The position numbers and the translations under genes are program-made. Shown one piece after another: positions 24,046 through 32,155 of a stretch of DNA of 44,660 nt (its first letter is position 1; each line of letters opens with the position of its first letter). The notes under the pieces are model-generated. The model saw only the letters and a list, made by a program, of their open reading frames with translations, was not told the DNA's origin and made no database searches. The stretch spans positions 1 to 44,660 of the forward strand of contig JADJYH010000059.1 of assembly GCA_016719855.1 (NCBI GenBank), given 5' to 3'. The DNA is from Saprospiraceae bacterium. Lineage in GTDB: Bacteria; Bacteroidota; Bacteroidia; Chitinophagales; Saprospiraceae.

Positions 24046-24780
24046 TCATTGAATTACATCCACCGCCGCTTCCTCCACATCCCGCCGCAGGAGCAGCCCC
24101 GTGGCCACGGCAGCAATGACCGTTTTCGTCTCGGCGTCAAGGTTTTCGTCAATCCAGACCTTGCCGTTGTTGATGGTCGAAACAGCGCCCACGACCTTAC
24201 CTTCGTAACGGAATTCGTGACCCGCAACTGTGACTTCCTTCAGCCATCCCGACTGCCCTTTCAAGCCTCTAATCGCTTGAATGTCAATGCGTTTTGTGCC
24301 GTTTTGGGCATAGCCCGCCGATGCTTGTTCCCGAAGAAAATCGCCGTTGGGGTTGTAGAGGATGAAGTCCCAGTTCGGGCGGTTTTCACCGAAAGTGATG
24401 TTTCCGGCAAAGAAATTATCAATGTCAATCGGGACGCTGAAATAGTCCCGCACCGTCATGATTTCCGAGCTCTTGAACTTACTGATGCAGGCGACTTCCG
24501 CCTGCTGGCCGTCCGGGCCAAACTGCGTGAAGCTCAGTTTTTCCTTCGCACCCCGGAAGCGCACGACGAAGGGAACGTCGTAGCTTTTCGTCCAACCCCG
24601 GCGCACTTTGTCGGTTTTGAACTCGCCGTAGCGGATGACTTGGCCGATTTGCAGCCCTTGCCGTCCTTTTACGGGCATTGCCTTGGCTTCCAGCGTGGGG
24701 TCAATGGCAATTTCGGCGGGCTTGCAGGAAAAGAGGCTCGCCATGATGACGAGCGTCAGGAAAATTTGGATTGCTTTCAT
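24046..24780 (-). CDS. Lipoprotein of unknown function
   Basis: The ATG at 24780 precedes an SPII signal (MKAIQIFLTLVIMASLFSCK), so a longer upstream start is unlikely. The 244-residue protein is beta-rich with several regular strands (LQIGQVIRYGEFKTDKVRRGW, YDVPFVVRFRGAKEKLSFTQFG, WDFILYNPNGDFLREQASAGY, HEFRYEGKVVGAVSTINNGKVWIDENLD), and ends in a hydrophobic helix (TKTVIAAVATGLLLRRDVEEA). The strand pattern and the final helix resemble the tubby/LURP-one/scramblase-like fold, but that is a guess without an alignment. No catalytic motif is visible. It is intact and probably monocistronic, 42 bp from the reductase gene upstream. Confidence 0.75.
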   Translation of the reverse strand: MKAIQIFLTLVIMASLFSCKPAEIAIDPTLEAKAMPVKGRQGLQIGQVIRYGEFKTDKVRRGWTKSYDVPFVVRFRGAKEKLSFTQFGPDGQQAEVACISKFKSSEIMTVRDYFSVPIDIDNFFAGNITFGENRPNWDFILYNPNGDFLREQASAGYAQNGTKRIDIQAIRGLKGQSGWLKEVTVAGHEFRYEGKVVGAVSTINNGKVWIDENLDAETKTVIAAVATGLLLRRDVEEAAVDVIQ

Positions 24781-24821
24781 GGCTGTATTTTTTTTTGATG
24801 AAAATGGGAGTTCACTGGGCA

Positions 24822-25352
24822 TTATTTCACATAATGCAATTGAGCCAAGCCCGTATCAAACTGCTTGGTACTCATAAGTTTGAGCTTTAGTTCAGGTCGC
24901 CCATTTTTAAAAAGCGAAATGCCCTCCCCAAGCAGTATTGGAATAATGGAAATATAAAACTCGTCAATGAGGTCATGCTTCAATAATTCATGGACAATCG
25001 CTGCGCCACCGTCCACGAAAATATGCTTGCCCTGCTTGGCTTTTAAGTTGGCAACCAGCGCTGGCAAACTGCCCGTGTAAAACTTCACCGAACCGATGGG
25101 TTCCCTCGGCGTCCGAGTGATGATGTAGGCATCCTTGTCGCTGTGTGGGAAATCAAAGCCCATGGAAAGTACCTTATCGTACGTTCTGCGACCCAAAATA
25201 ACGGCGTCAACTGTACTCACAAAATCTGCATAACCATAATCTTCGCCTTCCTTTTCAACGATGGATAAAAACCCCAAATCATCATCGGGTTTGGCAATAT
25301 AGCCGTCGAGGCTCATGGCTATATAGAGAATTACTTTCCGTTCCATAATCAT
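24822..25352 (-). CDS. RibD C-terminal/dihydrofolate-reductase-like protein
   Basis: A 176-residue stand-alone RibD_C/DHFR-fold reductase. Visible features are the first strand KVILYIAMSLDGYIAKPDDDLGFL, the nucleotide-binding segment VDAVILGRRTYDKVLSMGFDFP, then KDAYIITRT, GKHIFVDGGAAIVHELLKHDLIDEFYISIIPILLGEGISLF, all typical of this family. Such proteins bind NAD(P)H; true substrates are mostly unknown. The start codon ATG (25352) overlaps the stop of the upstream acetyltransferase as ATGA, so translation is probably coupled. An internal ATG two codons later (25346) is equally possible. Confidence 0.87.
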   Translation of the reverse strand: MIMERKVILYIAMSLDGYIAKPDDDLGFLSIVEKEGEDYGYADFVSTVDAVILGRRTYDKVLSMGFDFPHSDKDAYIITRTPREPIGSVKFYTGSLPALVANLKAKQGKHIFVDGGAAIVHELLKHDLIDEFYISIIPILLGEGISLFKNGRPELKLKLMSTKQFDTGLAQLHYVK

Positions 25353-25978
25353 GCGTTTTCGATTAATTGCTCAATATTATTGGAGGTCAAATAGGGTAGA
25401 TTTTTCGTCAATTTTTCGATGTTCCAATCCCACCATTTTATCCCCAATAATTTTTGGATGACATCATCGGCAAATCGTTTTTTGATGAGCGATGCCGGGT
25501 TTCCGCCCACAATCGAATAGGGTTCCACATCTTTTACGACCGTGGAATTGGTGGCAATGATTGCCCCGTCGCCGATGGTCACGCCTGCCATGATGGTAGC
25601 GTTGTAGCCAATCCATACGTCGTTGCCGATGGTGATATTTCCTTTTTGCGGATAGGATTTCCCGTCCATGGCATGTTCCCAGCCATTGCCAAATATGGCG
25701 AACGGATAGGTGGAAATTGCATCGGTCAGGTGGTTCGCCCCGTTCATGATGAACTTCACGTCGGAGGCAATCATGCAAAACTTGCCGATGATGAGTTTGT
25801 CGCCGATGAAGTCGAAATGGTATTTCACGTTTTTCTCGAAATTCTCGACGTTCTCAAAATCATCGTAGTACGTGTAATCGCCAACGATGATGTTGGGATT
25901 TTTGACGACATTTTTCAGGAAACAAAGCCTGTCAATGCCATCGAGGGGAAATCTTTTATGGATGTTTGGCCCAGTCAT
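25349..25978 (-). CDS. CatB-related (Vat-like) O-acetyltransferase
   Basis: A 209-residue left-handed beta-helix acetyltransferase of the xenobiotic CatB/Vat type. Hexapeptide repeats are visible in LIIGKFCMIASDVKFIMNGANHLTDA, GNITIGNDVWIGYNATIMAGVTIGDGAIIATNSTVVKDVEPYSIVGGNPA. The catalytic His is in GANHLTDAIST (about residue 83). The C-terminal WWDWNIEKLTKNLP matches Vat and CatB proteins that acetylate streptogramin A or chloramphenicol. Whether this one acts on antibiotics cannot be told from sequence; many relatives are housekeeping or unknown. It overlaps the reductase gene by 4 bp and forms a two-gene operon with it. Confidence 0.88.
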   Translation of the reverse strand: MTGPNIHKRFPLDGIDRLCFLKNVVKNPNIIVGDYTYYDDFENVENFEKNVKYHFDFIGDKLIIGKFCMIASDVKFIMNGANHLTDAISTYPFAIFGNGWEHAMDGKSYPQKGNITIGNDVWIGYNATIMAGVTIGDGAIIATNSTVVKDVEPYSIVGGNPASLIKKRFADDVIQKLLGIKWWDWNIEKLTKNLPYLTSNNIEQLIENA

Positions 25979-26000
25979 GTGAGCGAAATTTAGGTGAAAA

Positions 26001-26030
26001 GACTTTCCGGGATTTGAAGCCCGGAAAGTC
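26001..26030. repeat. Intergenic palindrome related to the in-gene 33-bp palindromes
   Basis: GACTTTCCGGG (26001-26011) and CCCGGAAAGTC (26020-26030) are perfect arms around an 8-nt loop. The arms match those at 16225-16257 except for one base pair. On the minus strand a CTTTTC stretch follows, so this copy may also act as a terminator for the lipoprotein gene ending at 26081. Confidence 0.8.
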
Positions 26031-26080
26031 CAACTTTTGCGGCTAAAATAATGGTTTCAGCCAATTCGGAGAAACAAACT

Positions 26081-26521
26081 TCAATCACGCCGTTCGGTCT
26101 TTGCAACCACTTGCTCGCCGTCCTGGGTGGTTATCCACTCCATTTTGTCTGAAGTGGTGAAAGTGATTTTAACAATTTCAGTCTCGCCATCATAGGTCAT
26201 TTTCACCTCCTTTTTGGTTTCGTCCACGGTGTACTTGCCGATGATTTCCTCCTGTTCGCCATCAGCGTAAACGATGCTCTGCTCGAAGTCGCCCTGAGCG
26301 CCGGTGAACTCCTCAAAAGTCACGGAAGCAGAATCAACGATGACGCCCATGTACTCGGAGTTATCTACCTTGAAGGAAGTGAAGTCCCAAGTGCCCACGA
26401 TTTTGGTCTTGATGACATCGGGTGTCGTGTCGTCGTCCTTGTCGCAGGAGGTGAAGGTGAACATGCTGAAAGCACTGACCACCAGGGTCAAAAGGCTGAT
26501 TTTCAAAAAATTCGTTTTCAT
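26081..26521 (-). CDS. Lipocalin-like lipoprotein
   Basis: The ATG at 26521 directly precedes an SPII signal (MKTNFLKISLLTLVVSAFSM, lipobox TFTSCDKD), so upstream in-frame starts are rejected. The mature part is about 120 residues: VIKTKIVGTWDFTSFKVDN, the typical opening of lipocalin-like proteins of Bacteroidota, then strands SVTFEEFTGAQGDFEQSIVY, IIGKYTVDETKKEVKMTYDG and IVKITFTTSDKMEWITTQDG. It belongs to the same broad group as the protein at 19623-20096 but without the Cys pair. Ligand unknown. Confidence 0.78.
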   Translation of the reverse strand: MKTNFLKISLLTLVVSAFSMFTFTSCDKDDDTTPDVIKTKIVGTWDFTSFKVDNSEYMGVIVDSASVTFEEFTGAQGDFEQSIVYADGEQEEIIGKYTVDETKKEVKMTYDGETEIVKITFTTSDKMEWITTQDGEQVVAKTERRD

Positions 26522-26655
26522 AATTTTAGATTGTTTTAAAAGATGATTGGATATGTTTTTGTCAATGGTCATTGAGATATTGGTCATTTTTGACCATCCC
26601 GGCAGTGGCAAACCTGCGTGCCAGGATGAGCAGTAGTGGGTTTTTAGGGTTTTGG

Positions 26656-26775
26656 TCAGCACGGTTGCAGCGGCGGCGAAAGACCTCTTGAGTTCATGCT
26701 GGCAAAGGCTTTATTAAACAGGTTAAACAACGAGACGATTAGGGTAAACACAACAGGTTTTCTTGCAGACTTCAT
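26656..26775 (-). CDS. Possible 39-residue secreted peptide
   Basis: An ATG at 26775 opens MKSARKPVVFTLIVSLFNLF then NKAFASMNSRGLSPPLQPC and a stop. The first 26 residues look like a signal peptide with a possible cleavage after AFAS. No homologue is known to me and the downstream part is short, so it may be a spurious frame or the start of a decayed gene. It lies in the 353-bp spacer between the lipocalin-like and T9SS genes. Confidence 0.3.
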   Translation of the reverse strand: MKSARKPVVFTLIVSLFNLFNKAFASMNSRGLSPPLQPC

Positions 26776-26874
26776 GGCTATTTGCTTTTAATGATAAATT
26801 TAATTTTCAACGATTTGAGGGTTAAAAACCGGGGCGGGTTTCCACTGCCCCGGACCAATCGGGTGATGAAAAAA

Positions 26875-28234
26875 TTATTGTTTTATTAGCCTACCAACGT
26901 AATATTTACTGCTGTCAAGCGCACGGATTGTGTAAATCCCGGCAGGTAGTTCAAACAAGTCCAGGTTGACTCGTCCGCTTTCATCGTTATGCCACTGCAC
27001 GAGCCTTCCCATACCGTCGAACACCTGCACCGATACCTCGCCTTCCAACTGAATCTGCGCAAACCGGGTCGTCGGATTTGGTGACATATTCAAAGCATAA
27101 ACTGGCTGAGGAATGTAGGGCGCAGCCGATACGCCGCTGCTGTAGAAGTAATATTTTTTGGTGTCCACCAGAAAATTATTCGTCTGTATATCCCAGAAAT
27201 AACTGGTTTCCAAGGCAAGGCTTTCGTCTTCGATATAGGCATAGTCAAACGAAAACGCTCCTCATCGCCTTGTAAATGGTGTACTGTTTCTTTGGCGCTC
27301 AGGCGTTGCAAGTCATCGTACTCATAGCTGTTGGATAGGGTATTGAACCAGTCATTGATACTAAAGTCCCATTCATAGCTTTCCACGGTTTCCTGTTTAT
27401 CAAAAATCGTGTGCGAATAGGCAGTTTTGGTTTCCGGTACAAAGCCGCCAGTACCATCCAAACCTAATGTGGTTTCCAATGTCAGGAGGTGGTTCTGGTA
27501 TTCCATTTCAACGATAGAAGAAGGGAGTTCCTGCCCCATCCACCAGGAAAGTTTCAATCAAATCGTTGTCGCCATTGGCATCGTAGGTGTACAAATCCTT
27601 GAAAAGATAAGGCTCTCCGAAGGTTTCAACCAAAGTCAGGCGCTCCAATTATTTTCCTCGTCATCAAAGCTGTTCCAGATGGACATCACTCTAGCCAGTC
27701 CTGGACATCGGGATTCCAAGCCGATACAAAGACCGAGTCCACGAAATCGGGCGAATTACCGTGCGGGAACACCTCAATCCGGGAATCGAGTATGAATTCT
27801 TGTATGGAATGCTCGAACAATTCAGCAGTCGTCTTTATCAACCGCTGCTGTTCATCGTAAACCAAGGTGATACGGTTGAGAGTCGTCCAGGCATTGTTCT
27901 CAATTTGATAATCAACCTGCACTTTTGTATCCGCAGCCGGATATGTATAAATCGTGCGGTAAATCGGCAAAGAGTCATTGCCATTTAATCCATAGTCGTA
28001 AAAAGAAAGGGTAGAGTCCAGTTGAAGCTCGGAAGATCGGGTGTTCAACACTTGGTTCATATCAGGCTGCGCTGCTGGTGTTGGTAGATTAAAACCCGCT
28101 GCTTTCAGCGATTTTTTAACCGAATTGGACCAGTTGGCCGAGTAAGCTGCCACGCTCGGCGACAGTGTTTTTTGGGCAAAGAGTTGGCTGATCGCCAATG
28201 CCCAGCAAAGGGCAGGCAAGACAATGTTTTTCAT
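26875..28234 (-). CDS. Secreted protein with T9SS sorting domain, three or more frameshifts
   Basis: The ATG at 28234 opens a signal peptide (MKNIVLPALCWALAISQLFAQ). The body consists of repeated segments of the form LDSTLSFYDYGLNGND, YRTIYTYPAADTKVQVDYQI, RITLVYDEQQRLIKTT, EYDDLQRLSAKETVHHL, which resemble RHS/YD-like or TANFOR-type strands common in Bacteroidota surface proteins. The last 80 residues form a T9SS type A sorting domain (NMSPNPTTRFAQIQLEGEVS, VQVFDGMGRLVQWHNDESG, ELPAGIYTIRALDSSKYY). Frames change near 27690, near 27600, near 27540 and near 27220. Repaired length is about 450 residues. It is likely surface-exposed; function unknown. Confidence 0.75.
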
Positions 28235-28264
28235 GATTCAGATTTATTTAGATGTTGAAATGAT

Positions 28265-29353
28265 TCAGTTTCCGTTAGCCAAAATCCTTGACGAATCCGT
28301 CAGGAAATAGCTGTCAGTTTTGTCCAAAATCCGCTCATCGGTCATCCCCGAGCGATTGAACATTATCACACTACCCATGCCTAATGCAGGGTAAATCCTC
28401 AGCTCGACATAATATCCGCCACCGCCCCCTGCATGAGCAAGGTATTTATGGCCTTTTAATGCTCCGGTGTACCATGAAAGCGACATACCAGTAGGCACTT
28501 TATTTATCACGCTTTCCGTAAAAAGCAATGATTTGTAAATATCATTCAAGAGCAAAGAATCCTTTCGTAAAAGGGCTTGGGCATATTTAATCAGCGCATT
28601 GCCAGTGCCCACCATTCCACCGTATGGCGTTCCATTGGTATAAAAATGATTAAATGGCTTCCAGTCACCTTCCTTCGCTCCCATAAATTTCTTCTTGTCA
28701 ATGAGCAAGCCCAATATCGCATTGTTAAAAGACCACCATTTTTGGTATCCAACGGCGTGAACGGTTGGGTCAATTTCAAAGCCCAAGGTGCCAGCACTTA
28801 TCCCGCAAGGTTCAAGAATGTTTTCCGTTATATAAGCTTCAAAAGTCTGACCAGATACCTTTTCGATTAATTGTCCGAGCAGCACATAACCCAGGTTGCT
28901 GTACTTGAATATTGAACCAGGCTTGGCAGCTAATTTTGGGTACTTATTGAAAATAGCTTTGAAGAACGAATCCCGGTTAAAACCTTGATGTTCAGTGCTT
29001 AAATGTATCCAACGCAATGGCAAAGGATTTGGAATACCTGCACTGTGGTTCAGCAATTGTTCTACCGTCATTTTTTCCGAGTAGGGCATTTCGGACAGAT
29101 AATCCGACACATTGTCACTCAATTCGAGTTTGCCAGCCTGCGCCAATTGCAATACCGCCAGCGCCGTAAACGTCTTTGTGACAGAGAATAAATTATAAGT
29201 TGTCAATGAGCTAACCGGGGTATTTGATTTAACATCGCTTAAGCCATATTTACCTTCGCAAACAATGGCGTCAATGTTAAAAAAGGCATATTGGACTGAC
29301 GGGGTTTTATTGCTAACTACTTGGTACTTTAGAAATTCATGGACGTTTTTCAT
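28265..29353 (-). CDS. Serine hydrolase, beta-lactamase class C fold
   Basis: An intact 362-residue protein of the serine hydrolase (Beta-lactamase, PF00144) family. The nucleophile motif is SVTK (Ser57, Lys60), the second is YSN (Tyr151, Asn153) and the third is HAGG near the C-terminus. Conserved neighbours such as LLNHSAGIPNP and GYVLLGQLIEKVSGQTFEAYI are typical. Family members act as penicillin-binding peptidases, esterases or lactamases, so a resistance role must not be assumed. No signal peptide is visible from the ATG at 29353 (MKNVHEFLKYQVVSNKTPSV), so it may be cytoplasmic. Confidence 0.88.
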   Translation of the reverse strand: MKNVHEFLKYQVVSNKTPSVQYAFFNIDAIVCEGKYGLSDVKSNTPVSSLTTYNLFSVTKTFTALAVLQLAQAGKLELSDNVSDYLSEMPYSEKMTVEQLLNHSAGIPNPLPLRWIHLSTEHQGFNRDSFFKAIFNKYPKLAAKPGSIFKYSNLGYVLLGQLIEKVSGQTFEAYITENILEPCGISAGTLGFEIDPTVHAVGYQKWWSFNNAILGLLIDKKKFMGAKEGDWKPFNHFYTNGTPYGGMVGTGNALIKYAQALLRKDSLLLNDIYKSLLFTESVINKVPTGMSLSWYTGALKGHKYLAHAGGGGGYYVELRIYPALGMGSVIMFNRSGMTDERILDKTDSYFLTDSSRILANGN

Positions 29354-29770
29354 ATCGTATGGTTCATTTATTTTTTAGGCGTACCCGGTATTTAGCTTCA
29401 GCCGGTTTGTATTTACTTGACAGCTTCAGCGCCCGTTTCCCCTAATCCATTTTTACTTTTTTTACCGAGGTAATACCGTTTGCTTGTTTTGATGAAACAA
29501 AGATAGGGGCGTGAACAGCCCTTGCGCAAATCGAAGCAGACTGAATCGCCCTTTTCGGGCGACGAATCGGCAAAAGACGGGGAAGGGCGGCTCGGGAATC
29601 TTCACCTGAGTGGCAATTTCAAAGCCTTCCATCACTACTACTGATACCGCAAAGGTCAGCCGGCACTGCGCCACGACTGGTACAGAATTTTGGAAACGAT
29701 TTATAAAGTTTTGGGAAACAATGCTGGTCAAACAGCTTGGAAAGGAAAGCTCAAGATTGACATGGCTGCA
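29354..29770. other. 417-bp spacer without convincing gene
   Basis: No protein is visible with confidence. Short open frames occur on both strands around 29462-29798, but they lack start context, signal peptides or family features, and they overlap one another. I could not find a tRNA or terminator. The promoter of the serine hydrolase should lie near its right end at 29354-29450. Confidence 0.4.
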
Positions 29771-30043
29771 TTACGGCCTCACTACCACTTCTTCCTGAAT
29801 ATTTAACCCGTGTTGCTTCTCATCCCCCGTAACTCCAACTGCGAAGGGTTCAACGATAGGCTGCTTCTCGGGTGCAGGATTCAACTTGCACACCAGTTCC
29901 ATATCCGAAAGGTCAAGTTCAAAGCCAAGGGCAGTGTCATCGCCCACGATGATTTTGACGTTCTTGAATTCGAAACAACTTAACAACAGGGTGCTGCAAA
30001 TGCTCAGGTAAATGATGCTTTTTTTCAATGTGGATTTTTTCAT
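29771..30043 (-). CDS. Small lipoprotein
   Basis: The ATG at 30043 precedes MKKSTLKKSIIYLSICSTLL followed by LSCFEF, a clear SPII lipobox with Cys near residue 22. The mature part is about 68 residues (VKIIVGDDTALGFELDLSDM, LVCKLNPAPEKQPIV, GDEKQHGLNIQEEVVVRP). I recognise no family. Longer in-frame upstream starts are rejected because the signal begins here. A strong terminator-like hairpin and the MITE-like element lie 400 bp upstream. Confidence 0.65.
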   Translation of the reverse strand: MKKSTLKKSIIYLSICSTLLLSCFEFKNVKIIVGDDTALGFELDLSDMELVCKLNPAPEKQPIVEPFAVGVTGDEKQHGLNIQEEVVVRP

Positions 30044-30433
30044 GGCGGACTGGGCTATCGGGGTTTTGATTGTTTCGGATGATGTTTTGTTGTTCGTTGT
30101 TTGAGACGAGACAGTGATTAAGGATGTTACAGTTGGGTGTTTGAAAACAAATTTTTCAAGCTGCCCATCTTCACAACTACTTACCAATACAATTTAACCG
30201 TCCTGTCCCCCTAATCCAATCCCCTTTTTTTTGAAATTTTTTTCAAGCTGCTCTCAGTGATTGGAAAAATGGACGTCTCAGGCGTGAAAAATATGAGGGA
30301 AGGACACGGGGAGGTGGGGTTGGTTGCAAAGTCGTGTGAAAGTTTTTGTGATTTCAACACGAGCACTTAGTCCCAATTATCTGGCTGTCAAAACAGCGAT
30401 ACCGAAATTCACCAAATAGCGTATTCCTCAATA

Positions 30434-30471
30434 AAAATTCAGGAATGGGCAGAGGTCCATTCCTGAATTTT
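30434..30471. terminator. Strong hairpin with T-rich ends
   Basis: Perfect 15-bp arms AAAATTCAGGAATGG (30434-30448) and CCATTCCTGAATTTT (30457-30471) enclose an 8-nt loop. A/T-rich ends on both strands give U tracts either way. It is directly next to the MITE-like element and could stop transcription from the membrane-protein gene ending at 30672 or from the element. Confidence 0.75.
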
Positions 30472-30475
30472 CAAT

Positions 30476-30632
30476 TATACTCGACGCTAATAGGTTTTGT
30501 GCAAATTACAAATTATAAACTGCTGCCCCTCCTCGCCGCCTCCGGCGGCTCGTCGGGGGAGAGGTTTTTTTGGGGGTTGGCTTGAAGCGCCCCAAACCCC
30601 TATTTGCACAAAACCTATTAGTGCGAAGTATA
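30476..30632. mobile_element. MITE-like element with perfect 20-bp terminal inverted repeats
   Basis: CTAATAGGTTTTGTGCAAAT at 30487-30506 is exactly repeated in inverse orientation at 30602-30621. The inverted repeat extends outwards imperfectly to 30476 and 30632 (TATACT / AGTATA). The 95-bp interior has a GC-rich palindrome (GCCGCCTCCGGCGGC) and a G/C-rich stem (GGGGTTGG / CCAAACCCC). There is no coding capacity, so it would have to be mobilised in trans. Short relatives of the terminal repeat occur at 7778-7836 and possibly near 1424. Confidence 0.75.
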
Positions 30633-30671
30633 GTAGCGGATCATACTTTCCCTTAATATTCTAAGCGGCTC

Positions 30672-31352
30672 TCACCCTTTTCTGCTCAACTGCCTTATCG
30701 AAAAAACATGGAGGAACACCGCCAGCGGCATGTACACCGCCGGAATCAGGAGGTAGGGCATCGTACCGAATTCCGGCGAAACAGGCGTTTCGGCATATCC
30801 CCAAAGTTGTGGTTTTACAAACAGGGAAATGAAGATAAAGACCACGTTAGCCAGCGCCAGCAGACCGATATAATTCCATATAAGCGCCAGTTTTTCGGGT
30901 AGCCATTTTTTATTAAAAACAAGCCATGCCACGAACGGTGCGGTAAGTCCCATCACCATATCAAAATTGTAGCCTTCCAAAGTCGGCTCATACGTCGCCA
31001 TACCTTTTTTGAACATGCCCAATATGAGCAGCTCCACCACGATGCGGAAGCTTTGTAGATAAATAGGCTGGTGCTTCGGCACTGCCCGCAGCAGGTGCTC
31101 AGCGCGCCCGCTCCAAAAGAACCACCCAATGAACACAAAGGCGGGCAACACAAGGAAAATCGGGAAGCGAGGCGGCATGGTGAACACCTGAAAAAAGCCA
31201 GTGGAAGCCAGCCCTGCGATGTAGCAAAGCCAAGCCGCTGCTCCGATGCCGAACCAACCCAGTGATTTCGTGGAAACACGGGCATTGTTTAGCCCGATAA
31301 ACAATACTGCCAGCAGGGCCGACAGCAGGAGATAAAAGCCGGGTACTAACAT
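30672..31352 (-). CDS. Multi-span membrane protein of unknown function
   Basis: From the ATG at 31352 (the frame is open upstream to a TTG at 31361) the protein has 226 residues and six or seven hydrophobic spans, for example FYLLLSALLAVLFIGL, WFGIGAAAWLCYIAGLAST, FPIFLVLPAFVFIGWFFW, MVMGLTAPFVAWLVF, IWNYIGLLALANVVFIFISLF and YLLIPAVYMPLAVFLHVFSI. I recognise no family. It lies directly downstream of the NarL-type regulator on the same strand, 97 bp apart, with a 9-nt word array in between, so it may be a target or operon member. Confidence 0.75.
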   Translation of the reverse strand: MLVPGFYLLLSALLAVLFIGLNNARVSTKSLGWFGIGAAAWLCYIAGLASTGFFQVFTMPPRFPIFLVLPAFVFIGWFFWSGRAEHLLRAVPKHQPIYLQSFRIVVELLILGMFKKGMATYEPTLEGYNFDMVMGLTAPFVAWLVFNKKWLPEKLALIWNYIGLLALANVVFIFISLFVKPQLWGYAETPVSPEFGTMPYLLIPAVYMPLAVFLHVFSIRQLSRKG

Positions 31353-31360
31353 TGTTTTCA

Positions 31361-31446
31361 AAAGGTTGAGGGGGGTTAGATGGTTCAGGGAGTTTAGTTG
31401 GGGTCAATACTAAACCATCTAAACCTCCTCAACTTTCTAAACCATT
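31361..31446. repeat. Facing 9-nt word arrays
   Basis: Right arm, minus strand, from 31446: four regular 9-nt words GTTTAGAAA, GTTGAGGAG, GTTTAGATG, GTTTAGTAT. Left arm, plus strand, from 31361: words of 8-10 nt with the same sequence type (GTTGAGGGGG, GTTAGATG, GTTCAGGGA, GTTTAGTTG). The arms pair imperfectly. The array occupies the spacer between the response regulator (stop 31449) and the membrane protein (start 31352). Confidence 0.8.
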
Positions 31447-31448
31447 TT

Positions 31449-32093
31449 TTACACAATCTTTTCCTTCAGCGCCTTCAGCACCGCCTCCGTTTTCGAATTA
31501 ACCTGTAGTTTTTCGTAGATATGCCGGATATGCGAGCGCACCGTGTCAATGCTTATAAAATGCTCGTCGGCGATGAGCTTATAGGAGTAACCCTTGACGA
31601 GGCTTTTCATGATTTCAAGCTCCCGGGGCGAGAGGTCGTAGTCATGGGATTTGGCCACAGGCTGCTCCTGCTGGAAGAAGTGCAGCACCCGCCGTGCTAT
31701 GCTTGATGTCATGGGCGAGCCGCCTTGGTGTACATCGTGGATGGCGGCGATGATTTCGGTTGGCGATGTGCGCTTGAGCAGGTAGCCCGATGCCCCGTTG
31801 CGGATAGCCTGGAAAATCCGGTCCTCGTCCTCGAAGACCGTCAGCATGAGCACCTGGGTTTCTGGGCGCAGCGCCTTCACGACAGGCGTGGCCTCGATGC
31901 CAGTCCTGCCGGGCATGTCAATGTCCATCAGCACCACGTCGGGCTTGAGGCCGGGGATTTGCATTTCGAGGTTGCTGGTATCGGGGAAGGCACCGATGAG
32001 CGACAGGCCCGGTGTGGCCTGCAACAGGAAAGTCATGCCCTCCCGCAGGTCACGGTTGTCTTCGTAAAGGAGTATGCGGATTTTTGTTTCCAT
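31449..32093 (-). CDS. NarL/LuxR-family response regulator
   Basis: An intact 214-residue regulator. The receiver has the acidic pocket ILLYEDNRD (E11, D12), phospho-acceptor Asp57 in VVLMDIDMPG, Thr85 in VLMLTVFEDED and Lys107 in GYLLKRTSPTE. The C-terminal LuxR-type HTH is LSPRELEIMKSLVKGYSYKL followed by IADEHFISIDTVRSHIRHIYEKL. It lies downstream of two tandem propeller kinases on the same strand. Both kinases have HisKA_3 domains, the type that pairs with NarL-like regulators, and no other NarL-type regulator is in the window, so it probably serves one or both. Confidence 0.92.
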   Translation of the reverse strand: METKIRILLYEDNRDLREGMTFLLQATPGLSLIGAFPDTSNLEMQIPGLKPDVVLMDIDMPGRTGIEATPVVKALRPETQVLMLTVFEDEDRIFQAIRNGASGYLLKRTSPTEIIAAIHDVHQGGSPMTSSIARRVLHFFQQEQPVAKSHDYDLSPRELEIMKSLVKGYSYKLIADEHFISIDTVRSHIRHIYEKLQVNSKTEAVLKALKEKIV

Positions 32094-32155
32094 GGGGCAA
32101 AGATGGTGATGAATTTATTCGTTGGAAATAGCATAAAGAGGTGAAAAGATAGCGG

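Larger units (their letters stand above)
30044..30671. other. 628-bp spacer with hairpin terminator and MITE-like element
   Basis: No gene is visible. The spacer holds the promoter side of the small lipoprotein gene (left), a hairpin at 30434-30471 and an inverted-repeat element at 30476-30632. The rest is mixed sequence. Confidence 0.55.

Noticed and set aside
28265..29353. Antibiotic-resistance beta-lactamase
   Set aside because: Family motifs are present but the group is broad; no signal peptide and no evidence for drug hydrolysis.
29462..29798. Small overlapping frames on both strands
   Set aside because: No start context, signal sequence or family pattern, and each conflicts with the other.
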